The notes: a model not told the origin generated them from the sequence alone. A stretch of DNA of 64,000 nt from JAMZMI01 sp963848175 (GCA_963848175.1 CAWKCO010000003.1:310001-374000); one strand, 5' to 3'; positions 19,223 through 27,871 are shown, numbered from the stretch's first letter. Numbers and translations are program-made.

Positions 19223-20290
19223 ATGGCAAAAGAGTTAATAGGAGGCATTTTGCAGGTTGGAATCGGTGTGGAAGATATGCCTGAAGCTAGAGGGTGGTAT
19301 CATAGAAATCTGCATTTTTCGGCACAAGTGCTAGAGGAGCATTCTGTCACGGAGCTAATGAAGGCATACACGGGTGGTGTTGGACATGAGCGTCACGCGG
19401 CGGTCGTTATGAATATGTCCGGAGCTGGAGGTTTAGAGGTATGGCAATATTTGAGTCGTGAGCCACAGCAGCCAGTCAGTCCTCCGCGTCTTGGAGATTT
19501 CGGGGTGTTTGCGGTAAAGTTGAAAACTCCAGACTTAGGCAGAACGAACAAGTTGATGGAAATGCGCATTCGAGCGACACCTATTTCTACAGATATCAGC
19601 GGGAAGCCAACTTATTTTTGTCATGATCCATTCGGAAACGCTTTTCAAGTAATTGAAGGTAAACATTATTTTTCTCATCCAAAAATGACCTCTGGCGTTT
19701 TTGGATGCATCATTGGGTGTAAGAATCTTGAGAAATCCATCGAGTTTTATACAAATATTTTAGGGTTTGAGTTAAGAGAAAAGAGGGAAGCGGAGGTAGT
19801 TGAAAGTTTCAAAGATTTGTCAGGAGGTGAGTCGAAGTACCGCAGAGCCTATCTAACCAAACCTGTAAGTGATATAGGAGGCTTCTCCAAATTCTTGGGT
19901 GAGACGGAGATCGAATTGGTGCAAGCGGTAGATTATGAAGGTGTGCCCATGTACAAAGATCGCTATTGGGGAGATCCGGGTTTTATTCACGTGTGTTTTG
20001 ATGTGCGAGATATGGAGGCTATCAAGAAACACTGTGAGTCAGTAGGTCATCCTTTCCTCGTTGACAGTTATGAAACAGAAAGAGGTCAAAGTTTTAATAT
20101 GGGCAATGTGATGAGTAGGGTAGCTTATATCAATGATCCTGATGGCACTGCGATAGAATTTGTGGAGACCCATAAGGTGCCTTTGATTCCGGCACTTGGT
20201 CTAGCAATTAATCTTCAAAAAAAGAAAACCAACAAAAATGTACCAGACTGGGTGCTGAAGTTGTTGGCCTTGAAGAAGGTGAAGGGGTAA
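19223..20290 (+). CDS. Two-domain VOC (glyoxalase/dioxygenase fold) protein
   Basis: 355 aa with two tandem VOC beta-alpha-beta-beta-beta units: first about 6-150 (QVGIGVEDMPEARGWYHRNL ... FCHDPFGNAFQVIEG), second about 160-320 (GCIIGCKNLEKSIEFYTNILGF ... YINDPDGTAIEFVETHKV). The second half carries the His/Glu ligand-type pattern (FIHVCFD, AIEFVE). The superfamily includes metal-dependent dioxygenases, glyoxalases and ring-cleaving enzymes; the reaction cannot be told from sequence. It is divergent from dnaX. Confidence 0.8.
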   Translation: MAKELIGGILQVGIGVEDMPEARGWYHRNLHFSAQVLEEHSVTELMKAYTGGVGHERHAAVVMNMSGAGGLEVWQYLSREPQQPVSPPRLGDFGVFAVKLKTPDLGRTNKLMEMRIRATPISTDISGKPTYFCHDPFGNAFQVIEGKHYFSHPKMTSGVFGCIIGCKNLEKSIEFYTNILGFELREKREAEVVESFKDLSGGESKYRRAYLTKPVSDIGGFSKFLGETEIELVQAVDYEGVPMYKDRYWGDPGFIHVCFDVRDMEAIKKHCESVGHPFLVDSYETERGQSFNMGNVMSRVAYINDPDGTAIEFVETHKVPLIPALGLAINLQKKKTNKNVPDWVLKLLALKKVKG

Positions 20291-20293
20291 AGG

Positions 20294-21499
20294 TCAAGCC
20301 AGATTTTGTTTGGAAATTAAAAAAAACATAAGCCCAAACCCAAACACTATGCTCGCTATGGCAGCCCAGAAAAGGGTTATCTCGGCAGGAGGCGAGATAT
20401 TTGCCACAAAATTGGCAGTAAGTTCTTCCATTTGATATTTTTCCTTCACCTGCGATAGTACCTGTCTTGCTCTTAAATATTGGTTGTTTTCTTCAATGTA
20501 ACGTCTTGAGTAATCGTGCGCTTTTTCATAGTCGCCCAATTCGACATGAGCCTTTGATACATAGGTGAAGAGGATGTAATGAGAAGGGATTACTTCTACT
20601 TCTTCATACAGCTCACTGGCTTTAGCCCCACTCTCCATTGCTTTACTATATTCTTGAGTTAGTAGGTATAACTCTGTGAAGTCCAGCTGGAGATGAAAGC
20701 TTGAATAGCTGTCGGTAAAGAATGAATGCAAGGAGTCTGCCAAAAGTAGTTGTTTCAAGGCCAAATCATATTTCTGTTCAGTTAGGTAAGCATATCCTAA
20801 ATTATGAGTGGCTTGTTTTTTATACTTTATCATGTTAACATCATCGTTTGCGATTGTGAGCATTTTGGACAGGTATGATTTGGCTTCTTGGGTGCACCCC
20901 AGCTTCATCAGTACAAGGCTTTTTTGATTAAGGATGTTCAATAGATAAGTTGAATCTATTTTGTGGGACAAGGAGAGTGCTTTATCTATAATTAGATCAG
21001 CTTGTTCATAATCTTTTTTGCGGGAATACATCATTGACTTTAGGCTCAGTACCTGCGAAATAGCATTGTGATTTTTACGAGCCATAGCTACTTCATAAGC
21101 CTTGTCGAAGAAGGTTAATGCAGAATGATATGCCTCGTGCTGGTAGAGTATAAGGCCAGTATTGCCAATCATGTCAAAATAGAGTTTCTCCGCTCGTTTT
21201 TCCTCATCCATGACTGGTTCTATTATGGCCAAAGCCCTCAGGTATAGTTGGAAAGCTTCTCCGGGATGGCCGCTGTTGTCCAATACCCACGCTTGTATGT
21301 AAATGGAGTTGGCTTCCTCCCAAGGAAGGTTGGCATCTTTTGCCAATTGCTCAGTTTTAATACCTATTTGTAGGGCTTCTTGCTTGGCCGTGTCCAGCAG
21401 TGTATAGGCATGCTCATGCAGAGCCCTTATCTCTTCACGTACATCTGCTTGTATCGCGCTGGATGTCAATATCAAAAAAGAAAGGATAAATGCTTTCAA
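20294..21499 (-). CDS. Periplasmic TPR protein with a C-terminal membrane helix (TPR A)
   Basis: 401 aa. Signal peptide (MKAFILSFLILTSSAIQA) then TPR-like helices: AFQLYLRALAIIEPVMDEEKRA, SALTFFDKAYEVAMARKNH, QADLIIDKALSLS, YDLALKQLLLADSL. A coiled-coil segment (YLRARQVLSQVKEKYQMEELTANF) precedes one membrane helix (ITLFWAAIASIVFGFGLMFFLI) and a short tail. It has the shape of the TPR-TM sensors that in other Bacteroidota end in a LuxR-type DNA-binding or kinase domain, but the output domain is missing. Diverged paralogue of the next two genes; not preceded by a lipoprotein gene. Confidence 0.8.
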   Translation of the reverse strand: MKAFILSFLILTSSAIQADVREEIRALHEHAYTLLDTAKQEALQIGIKTEQLAKDANLPWEEANSIYIQAWVLDNSGHPGEAFQLYLRALAIIEPVMDEEKRAEKLYFDMIGNTGLILYQHEAYHSALTFFDKAYEVAMARKNHNAISQVLSLKSMMYSRKKDYEQADLIIDKALSLSHKIDSTYLLNILNQKSLVLMKLGCTQEAKSYLSKMLTIANDDVNMIKYKKQATHNLGYAYLTEQKYDLALKQLLLADSLHSFFTDSYSSFHLQLDFTELYLLTQEYSKAMESGAKASELYEEVEVIPSHYILFTYVSKAHVELGDYEKAHDYSRRYIEENNQYLRARQVLSQVKEKYQMEELTANFVANISPPAEITLFWAAIASIVFGFGLMFFLISKQNLA

Positions 21500-21641
21500 G
21501 GGGTTCTGCTATTGATGTTCAATAACTGTAAGATAATGAAAGCGAGTAAAATTTTTTACAAAAAGAATATTGAAGCCGATGAGGCTACAACTTATATTTA
21601 GCTGGTCAGTGATAGAAGGTAAGTAATGGAATGGCGATAGA

Positions 21642-22910
21642 TCAGAAATCCAAGTTGATTTCTTTCAATGACTTCTGGAGTGCTCGTTTAGCCAAATGAT
21701 TTTTCATCATTCCAGCAAGTAGGATTACGGTAAAAGAAGAGGAGATAAGAGAAAGAATGATCCAATACATGCTTTTGTCTTTCAGGTCGTCTGCGTTCAT
21801 GAAAAAACTAGCTGTGAGCTCTTCCATTTTGTATTCTTCCCTAACCTTCATTAGCATTTCTTGTGTTTCGAGGTATTTGGCATTTTCTGTCATATACATT
21901 TCTGCGTATTTCTGAGCTTCTTTATAGTTGCCTAGGGCGGCATAGGATTTTGAGAGGGTGGTAAAGAGTGAAAAATGATCAGGAATGGCCTTAACCTCGT
22001 TGTACATTTTGAAAGCTAGCATGCCAGCCTCTATGGCTGCTTGATAATCATTGACACGCAAATAAACTTCAGATAAATCTAACTCACCAATAAATATTGC
22101 AATTGGATCAAAATAAAGCGTATTCGTAATTCTCTCTTGTGAGTAAAGTAAAATTGCACTATCCAACTGTCCTGCTAGCGCATAAGATTGTGCTAGATTA
22201 TGTTGAACCATTGCTCTATATTTGGGTGATGGCAGATTCTTGGTAATTTTTTCTAATAATTGCTTTAATGTTTCTATTGAATCCTCAAAGAGATTCATAT
22301 CTTTTTGGTTTAACCCGTACTGGTTAAGAATGACGATGTTTGTTTCTGTTGATACCACCCTTGAATAACTTAGAGCCTGGTTGATGTATTCAGTCGATTT
22401 TTTGAAGTCCTTTTTTTCACGGTGCATTGTACTTAGAGCAACTAACAAACGGCAGGCTTCATCATAATTATTTAAGGACAAGGCTTGACTGAATCCTTCT
22501 TCAAGGGCGATTTTTGCGGAGGAAAAAGCCTCATGATGGAGAAGTACATAACCCAAATTTCTTACCAACACAAGATAAAGTTTTTGCTCTTTTTGGGTAT
22601 TTAAACCATTATTTCTAAGTGTATTAATAGCTCGGAAGTAGTCTGTAAATGCTTTTGCACTATTTCCGGAATTATCCAGTACCCATGCTTGGATAAAAAC
22701 AGAGTTTGCTTCCTCCCACACCAGACCAGCTTCTTTGGCTAAAGTTTCTGTGGTTACCCCAATCGCATAGGCCGAGTCTTTATCGGTATCGAGTAAAGTG
22801 TATGCTTGCTCGTGAAGTGCTATTATTCGCTCTTGCTCGCCCGCCTGAAGAGAGCAATTGAAAATAAAGAAAATACCCACAGTAAAAAACGCTTTCATTG
22901 AATTGGTCAA
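21642..22910 (-). CDS. Periplasmic TPR protein with a C-terminal membrane helix (TPR B)
   Basis: 422 aa. Signal peptide (MTNSMKAFFTVGIFFIFNCSLQA), TPR array (AYAIGVTTETLAKEAGLVWEEANSVFIQAWVLDNSG and repeats DSIETLKQLLEKI, DSAILLYSQERI, AAIEAGMLAFKMY), then the shared block PDHFSLFTTLSKSYAALG, coiled coil (LETQEMLMKVREEYKMEELT), membrane helix (YWIILSLISSSFTVILLAGMM) and a basic 20-residue tail. The last 90-100 residues are almost identical to those of TPR C, while the middle has diverged. A hairpin lies between it and the upstream lipoprotein gene. Confidence 0.85.
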   Translation of the reverse strand: MTNSMKAFFTVGIFFIFNCSLQAGEQERIIALHEQAYTLLDTDKDSAYAIGVTTETLAKEAGLVWEEANSVFIQAWVLDNSGNSAKAFTDYFRAINTLRNNGLNTQKEQKLYLVLVRNLGYVLLHHEAFSSAKIALEEGFSQALSLNNYDEACRLLVALSTMHREKKDFKKSTEYINQALSYSRVVSTETNIVILNQYGLNQKDMNLFEDSIETLKQLLEKITKNLPSPKYRAMVQHNLAQSYALAGQLDSAILLYSQERITNTLYFDPIAIFIGELDLSEVYLRVNDYQAAIEAGMLAFKMYNEVKAIPDHFSLFTTLSKSYAALGNYKEAQKYAEMYMTENAKYLETQEMLMKVREEYKMEELTASFFMNADDLKDKSMYWIILSLISSSFTVILLAGMMKNHLAKRALQKSLKEINLDF

Positions 22911-22935
22911 TGGTTTTTGTAAAGAGTAAATATAT

Positions 22936-22970
22936 AAAAAAGGTAAGTAAAACCATTACTTACCTTTTTT
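22936..22970. terminator. Perfect 15-bp hairpin between lipoprotein A and TPR B
   Basis: Arms 22936-22950 and 22956-22970 (AAAAAAGGTAAGTAA with its exact complement) around a 5-nt loop. On the minus strand it sits after the lipoprotein stop (23003) and 26 nt before the TPR B start, with a T-run on the far side. Likely a terminator that partly separates the two genes. Confidence 0.85.
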
Positions 22971-23002
22971 AATTTCCACTTTAAAATATAGTCGTTTGAC
23001 TC

Positions 23003-23167
23003 TCAACTACCAGGTTTGCCATCATTTCCATCATTATCTGGTGGCGCTTGTTGATCCAATTGTGCATTTGAAGAGATTTCATCAAAATTTTCGTCAGATG
23101 ATGAGCATGATGGCGCTATAAGAGCGATACAAAATGTGATGCTTAATACTGTGAGTAACTTTTTCAT
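23003..23167 (-). CDS. 54-aa small lipoprotein A
   Basis: 54 codons, MKKLLTVLSITFCIALIAPSC start: a short signal peptide ending in a relaxed lipobox (I-A-P-S-C21), followed by SSSDE, which resembles the acidic lipoprotein export signal that sends Bacteroidota lipoproteins to the cell surface. The middle is DENFDEISSNAQLDQQAPP and the tail is D/N/G-rich, ending PGS. No family recognised. Identical start and core in the second copy at 25213-25377. First gene of the unit with TPR B. Confidence 0.75.
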   Translation of the reverse strand: MKKLLTVLSITFCIALIAPSCSSSDENFDEISSNAQLDQQAPPDNDGNDGKPGS

Positions 23168-23725
23168 ATAAAACTGATTTTTGGTTTCTATGGTTCTAAG
23201 CTAATTGATAAATTTAACTTATACAAGTTAAATATCTGGTTTTCAGCAAGTTAAAAGTCATAACATTTTGAAATTAAAGGAAGTAACATATTGTACTTAA
23301 AGTAGATTTTAATTGATATTTTTTTAATCACTGTCTACAATGTTTTTATAAAATATGGAGGAAAGGACTGGCAAGTACCTTGATGGAGTGTTCGTCATAT
23401 CCTTTTAAAAAGGTCTAATTGGATGGGATTAACCTTTAATTACACGTAGGAATAACATTGGCCTTATTGGGGAAGATCGTTGATTGGTCTTTTTCTTTTA
23501 TCCAGCAAAGTGAATAAGACCTCATATAGTGTCTTAATATCATCTGCAATACTAGCATGTGAATTGACGGATGTTAAATGAAGGCCAATGAATATAAACA
23601 CTGTCAAGAAAGACACCTTTTTTCCATAAAGATGCTGTAAAGAAACTTGCTTGAGAGGAGTGACGACAGCCAGTGATGGTGGGGTCTAGACAGCCGAGAG
23701 ATGCCCAGTTTGGATATTCCAGTTT
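23168..23725. other. Shared upstream region of lipoprotein A, with palindrome
   Basis: No gene. About 23171-23310 is closely similar to the region upstream of lipoprotein B. It contains the palindrome at 23212-23233 and an extra AAGTTAAA half-site a little upstream (minus strand). The block around 23370-23400 (ACCTTGATGGAGTGTTCG) is also shared. The rest, 23410-23725, shows nothing recognisable. Confidence 0.6.
23212..23233. promoter_or_regulatory. Palindrome ATTTAACTT-N4-AAGTTAAAT (lipoprotein A copy)
   Basis: Perfect 9-bp inverted repeat with a 4-nt spacer (ATAC), 45 nt upstream of the lipoprotein A start. The arms are conserved in the second copy while the spacer changes, which points to a binding site or conserved hairpin. 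Confidence 0.6.
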
Positions 23726-24985
23726 TTACATCCAGCTATCCTTTGTGATTTCTTGTAGTGATTTTTGGAGCGCTCTCTTCGTAAAATGATTTTTCATCAT
23801 TCCTGCAAGTAGGATTACTGTGAAGGAAGAAGAGATAAGAGAAAGAATGATCCAATATATGCTTTTGTCTTCCAAGTCGTCTGCGTTCATAAAGAAGCTG
23901 GCCGTGAGCTCTTCCATTTTGTATTCTTCCCTAACCTTCATAAGCATTTCTTGTGTTTCGAGGTATTTGGCATTTTCGGCCATATACATTTCTGCATATT
24001 TCTGAGCTTCTTTATAGTCGCCAAGTGCGGCGTAGGATTTTGAGAGAGTGGTAAAAAGAGAAAAATGATCTGGATTCAGTTTAACTAAAGGGTACTGCAA
24101 AAGGGCTTGATTTCCCGCATTAATTGACTCTTGATACCTACCCAAATTGAAGTAAACTTCTGATAAATCTTGTTCCGTCAAAAAATACGATAGTGGGTCA
24201 GAAAAAACCTTATTTGAGTCTCTTGCCTTCAAATAGAAAAACAATGCACTATCTAGTTGGCCATCCACAAAATAAGTATAAGCTAGATTATGTTGTATTT
24301 CTTCTTGATAATAAGCCAACTCTGTGTTACCGGATATTAATTCAAGAACGTTTTTAAAAGTTTTCCTTGATTCGCGAGATAGGCCTTGATCAATTTCGTT
24401 AATGCCTTTTTGGTTAAGAATTTTTATTAGATTTTTTTTTGAAATTCCTTCTTTTAAGCTCAATGCTTTGTCAATATATTCCTGCGTTTTTTTGTAATCT
24501 TTTCTAGCCTTTTGTAATTGAGCCAAAGCAATTAATAGTCGACTTGCTTCATTAAAATTATCGAATGACAAGGCCTGACTTAATCCTTCATTAAAAACGA
24601 TTTCGGCAGAATGATCCGCATGATGATCCAATAGAATATAGCCAACATTTCTAGTCAATTGAAGGTGGAGTTTTTGCTCTTTTTTGCTTCTAAGGTCACT
24701 GTTTTTTAAAATATTAAGCGCTCTAAAATAACTGGAGAATGCTTCACCACTTTTCCTTGTGTTTTCTTGAACCCATGCCTGAATAAAAATAGAATTGGCT
24801 TCCTCCCAAAGGAGCCCATCCTCCCTAGATAATGATTCGGTTTTTAAACCAATCATGAATGCAGAATCTCTGTCTGTATCGAGTAATGTATAGGCTCTTT
24901 CGTGGAGCACAGTAATCTCATCCTGTATCGTCGCAAAGAGCGATAGAGAAAATACTGTGAGGCAAGTAGTGAAAAATAGTTTCAT
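23726..24985 (-). CDS. Periplasmic TPR protein with a C-terminal membrane helix (TPR C)
   Basis: 419 aa. Signal peptide (MKLFFTTCLTVFSLSLFA), then TPR units of the same family (AFMIGLKTESLSREDGLLWEEANSIFIQAW; YKKTQEYIDKALSL; DSALFFYLKARDS; ESINAGNQALLQY), the shared block PDHFSLFTTLSKSYAALGDYKEAQKYAEMY, coiled coil, membrane helix (YWIILSLISSSFTVILLAGMM) and a basic tail. It pairs with lipoprotein B, 227 bp upstream. Its C-terminal 90 or so residues differ from TPR B at only a few positions, consistent with recent duplication or gene conversion. Confidence 0.85.
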   Translation of the reverse strand: MKLFFTTCLTVFSLSLFATIQDEITVLHERAYTLLDTDRDSAFMIGLKTESLSREDGLLWEEANSIFIQAWVQENTRKSGEAFSSYFRALNILKNSDLRSKKEQKLHLQLTRNVGYILLDHHADHSAEIVFNEGLSQALSFDNFNEASRLLIALAQLQKARKDYKKTQEYIDKALSLKEGISKKNLIKILNQKGINEIDQGLSRESRKTFKNVLELISGNTELAYYQEEIQHNLAYTYFVDGQLDSALFFYLKARDSNKVFSDPLSYFLTEQDLSEVYFNLGRYQESINAGNQALLQYPLVKLNPDHFSLFTTLSKSYAALGDYKEAQKYAEMYMAENAKYLETQEMLMKVREEYKMEELTASFFMNADDLEDKSIYWIILSLISSSFTVILLAGMMKNHFTKRALQKSLQEITKDSWM

Positions 24986-25019
24986 TTCTAAGCTGTCATT
25001 ACTTCAGAGAAGTAAATAT

Positions 25020-25056
25020 ATAAATAAGGCAGGTAATACCATTACTTACCTTATTT
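25020..25056. terminator. Conserved hairpin between lipoprotein B and TPR C
   Basis: AAATAAGGCAGGTAAT ... ATTACTTACCTTATTT, near-perfect inverted repeat (two mismatches) in the same place as the perfect hairpin of the other copy, 36 nt before the TPR C start. Kept as a hairpin although the sequence has drifted. Confidence 0.7.
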
Positions 25057-25076
25057 TTTTAAGCAAGAAATAAAGG

Positions 25077-25190
25077 TTATCACGAATTGCTATATACGGC
25101 AAAAATCGCAGCGGCAAAAATTACCATTACCCTATTATTAACCTCATCCTCTGAAGAGGCTTTCCTCCAATAAGCACTCATTCGTGATAA
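25077..25190. repeat. Long inverted repeat between lipoprotein B and TPR C
   Basis: Perfect 11-bp arms TTATCACGAAT (25077-25087) and ATTCGTGATAA (25180-25190) 92 nt apart, with a small internal hairpin CCTC-TGAA-GAGG near 25148-25159. It is absent from the first copy's shorter gap. Function unknown. Confidence 0.55.
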
Positions 25191-25212
25191 TGTCTAATGA
25201 TAGCTAAAATTA

Positions 25213-25377
25213 TCAACTACCAGGTCTTGAAGAATCATCATCCTTTGGATTAGGCGCCTTTTGATCCAATTGTGCATTTGATGAAATTTCATCAAAATTT
25301 TCATCTGATGATGAACATGATGGCGCGATGATAGCGATGGTAAATGCGATGCTTAATACTGTGAGTAACTTTTTCAT
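25213..25377 (-). CDS. 54-aa small lipoprotein B
   Basis: 54 codons, paralogue of lipoprotein A: same MKKLLTVLSI start, the relaxed lipobox (I-A-P-S-C21), SSSDENFDEISSNAQLDQ core and PGS end, with changes mainly in the signal helix and in the D/N/P/S-rich stretch before PGS. The retention of length, core and end with a variable linker suggests selection on the core. Followed by TPR C. Confidence 0.75.
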   Translation of the reverse strand: MKKLLTVLSIAFTIAIIAPSCSSSDENFDEISSNAQLDQKAPNPKDDDSSRPGS

Positions 25378-25918
25378 ATAAAACTGATTTTTGGTTTCTA
25401 TGGTTCTAATCTAATTGATAAATTTAACTTACGCAAGTTAAATATCTGTGTATCAGAGAGTTAAAAATCATAACTTTTTGATATTAAAGGGAGTATCATA
25501 TTGTACTTAAAGTAGATTTTAATTGATTTTTTTTATCTACTCATGGAGTTTTTTCGAAAATGTGTCGGTACAACTTGCAAATACCTTGATGGAGTGTTCG
25601 CTATGTGCTATCAAAAGAGCGCAGGATAGAGCCGTGATTTTATTATTTTGAATCACTTAGTGAAAATGGGTATTTTTTTGTTGAGCGTTTTGATTGCTTC
25701 GGTAGAGGTAGGTCAGTCGTCTGAGAAATTTGAGCAGAGCATTTCTCGATCTGAAGACAGATTTTGTCAAAATAGGCAGTCATGTGATGGTGTGGTAAGT
25801 AGCTATGGCGTGAAATGCGTGGGTAAAATGACAAGTTGACAGATTTTGATTGGGTGGAATAGTATTTGAAAGCCGATGAGTGACAGTAGAAAATCATTCA
25901 ATCAATTAGAATAAAAAC
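25378..25918. other. Upstream region of lipoprotein B and of htpG
   Basis: No convincing gene. The 25380-25530 part matches the region upstream of lipoprotein A, including the palindrome at 25422-25443; the block at 25580-25605 (ACCTTGATGGAGTGTTCG) is also shared. A 63-codon frame from a TTG at 25648 has an apolar start but no family match. The remainder leads into htpG. Confidence 0.5.
25422..25443. promoter_or_regulatory. Palindrome ATTTAACTT-N4-AAGTTAAAT (lipoprotein B copy)
   Basis: Same perfect 9-bp arms as at 23212, with spacer ACGC instead of ATAC, at the same distance (45 nt) from the lipoprotein start. Confidence 0.6.
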
Positions 25919-27814
25919 ATGCAAGAAAAAGGTACAATTTCAATTCATACCGAGAATATCTTCCCGATCATTAAAAAATTCCTTTATTCGGACCATGAGA
26001 TATTTCTCAGAGAGCTCGTGTCAAATGCCGTTGATGCCACGCAAAAGGTGAAAAGACTTTCGTCTTTGGGTGAGTATACCGGAGAGTTGGGAGACTTGAC
26101 TGTAGAAGTGAGTTTTGACAAGGAGAAAAAGACGATCACCATTTCTGATAAAGGAATCGGTATGACTGCCGATGATATCAAGAAATACATTAACCAAATC
26201 GCTTTCTCAGGAGCTACGGAGTTTATAGAGAAATATAAGGACAAAGGTGACGAGCAGCAGATCATTGGTCACTTTGGTCTTGGGTTCTATTCTGCTTTCA
26301 TGGTGGCCAAAGAAGTGGAGATTATTTCACTTTCTTACAAAGATGGCGCAGAGCCTGCAAGATGGGTTTGTGATGGTAATACGCAATTTGAAATTACGGC
26401 TGCAGAAAAAGCCACACGTGGTACAGACATTATTCTACATATAGCAGATGATGCGGAGGAGTTTTTGGAGCAGCAGAGGTTGCAACAAATCTTGGATAAG
26501 TATTCTAAGTTTTTGCCTATTCCAATCAAATTTGGTCAAACGGACGAAAGTGTGGAAGATGGTGTGGATGAGGAAGGCAAGCCAAAATATAAAACAGTAA
26601 AAGAGGATAACATCATCAATAACACTTCTCCTATTTGGACAAAGTCTCCAAGCGAGTTGAAGGATGAAGATTATTTGGCTTTTTATAAGGAACTGTATCC
26701 ATTCTCTGAGGATCCTTTGTTTTGGATTCATTTGAATGTGGACTACCCGTTCAACCTTACGGGAATTTTGTATTTCCCGAAATTGAAAAAGGATTTAGAA
26801 TTTCAGAAAAACAAGATTCAGCTTTACTCGCGTCAGGTATTCATCACAGACGAAGTGAAAAATATTGTTCCTGATTTCTTGCAGCTTCTTCATGGTGTGA
26901 TTGATTCTCCAGATATTCCATTGAACGTTTCTAGAAGCTATCTTCAGGCAGATAGTAGCGTGAAGAAAATCAATGGTTACATCACGAAAAAAGTCGCGGA
27001 TAAACTAGGTGAGCTTTTCAAAAAAGATCGACCTTCTTATGAGAGCAAGTGGGAGGATATTGGCGTATTTGTGAAATACGGAACGATTTCGGAAGAGAAA
27101 TTTGAGGAGAAATCGAAGGATTTCACTTTGGTGAAAAACATCGAGGGTAAGTACTTCACTGTAGAAGAATATAAAAAGCACGTAGAGCCAAGCCAAACCA
27201 ATAAGGATAAAAACGTGGTGTTCTTATATACCACCGACGAGGATAAGCAACACGGTTATATTGAAACTGCCAAAAAGCGTAGCTATGATGTGATCAAGCT
27301 GGATGGACCTATAGACAGTCATTTTATCGGTCATATCGAACAGAAAAATGAAAATGTGACACTCAAGCGTGTAGATGCTGATGTGATCGACAAGCTGATA
27401 GATAAGGATGAGAAGAAGGAGTCTGTACTTTCTGAAAAGGAAATAGAGTCTGTAAACGAGGCTTTTAAGAAAGCGATCAATAATGATAAAAATACGGTAG
27501 CTGTAGAGCCAATGGCTACTGACGACATGCCTGTAACGGTGACGCTTCCGGAGTTTTTGCGAAGAATGAAGGATATGCAAGCGCAAGGAGGCGGAGGTGG
27601 AATGATGATGTTCGGCGATATGCCGCTGAGCTTGTCTGTAGCAGTAAATGCTAACCACATATATACCAAAAAAATCGTGGAAGCTACTTCCGAAGAGGAG
27701 AAGGTGAAACTAGCAAAACAAGCTTATGACTGGGCGTTACTTTCTCAAGGAATGCTTACGGGTAAGGATTTGACTGATTTCATCAATAGAAGTGTTGATT
27801 TAGCTTCAAATTGA
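25919..27814 (+). CDS. htpG: Molecular chaperone HtpG (Hsp90)
   Basis: 631-aa cytosolic Hsp90 homologue. N-terminal ATPase: FLRELVSNAVDATQKV, SDKGIGMTADDI, then GHFGLGFYSAFMVAKEV (lid/ATP region). Middle domain with FWIHLNVDYPFNLTGILYFP and SRQVFITDEVKNIVPDFL, and a C-terminal dimerisation region ending in a Gly-rich stretch (QAQGGGGGMMMFGDM). It uses ATP cycling to mature and protect client proteins. Monocistronic, with a terminator. Confidence 0.96.
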   Translation: MQEKGTISIHTENIFPIIKKFLYSDHEIFLRELVSNAVDATQKVKRLSSLGEYTGELGDLTVEVSFDKEKKTITISDKGIGMTADDIKKYINQIAFSGATEFIEKYKDKGDEQQIIGHFGLGFYSAFMVAKEVEIISLSYKDGAEPARWVCDGNTQFEITAAEKATRGTDIILHIADDAEEFLEQQRLQQILDKYSKFLPIPIKFGQTDESVEDGVDEEGKPKYKTVKEDNIINNTSPIWTKSPSELKDEDYLAFYKELYPFSEDPLFWIHLNVDYPFNLTGILYFPKLKKDLEFQKNKIQLYSRQVFITDEVKNIVPDFLQLLHGVIDSPDIPLNVSRSYLQADSSVKKINGYITKKVADKLGELFKKDRPSYESKWEDIGVFVKYGTISEEKFEEKSKDFTLVKNIEGKYFTVEEYKKHVEPSQTNKDKNVVFLYTTDEDKQHGYIETAKKRSYDVIKLDGPIDSHFIGHIEQKNENVTLKRVDADVIDKLIDKDEKKESVLSEKEIESVNEAFKKAINNDKNTVAVEPMATDDMPVTVTLPEFLRRMKDMQAQGGGGGMMMFGDMPLSLSVAVNANHIYTKKIVEATSEEEKVKLAKQAYDWALLSQGMLTGKDLTDFINRSVDLASN

Positions 27815-27838
27815 GATTTCATTCTTAAATAGAATAGC

Positions 27839-27871
27839 AAAAGGGTGTCGGAGTTTTCGACACCCTTTTTT
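27839..27871 (+). terminator. Rho-independent terminator after htpG
   Basis: AAGGGTGTCG/CGACACCCTT arms (27841-27850, 27858-27867), 7-nt loop, then a run of T. Confidence 0.92.

Noticed and set aside
25648..25839. 63-codon frame with apolar start near htpG
   Set aside because: TTG start and no homologous form in the other copy of the duplicated region; likely chance.
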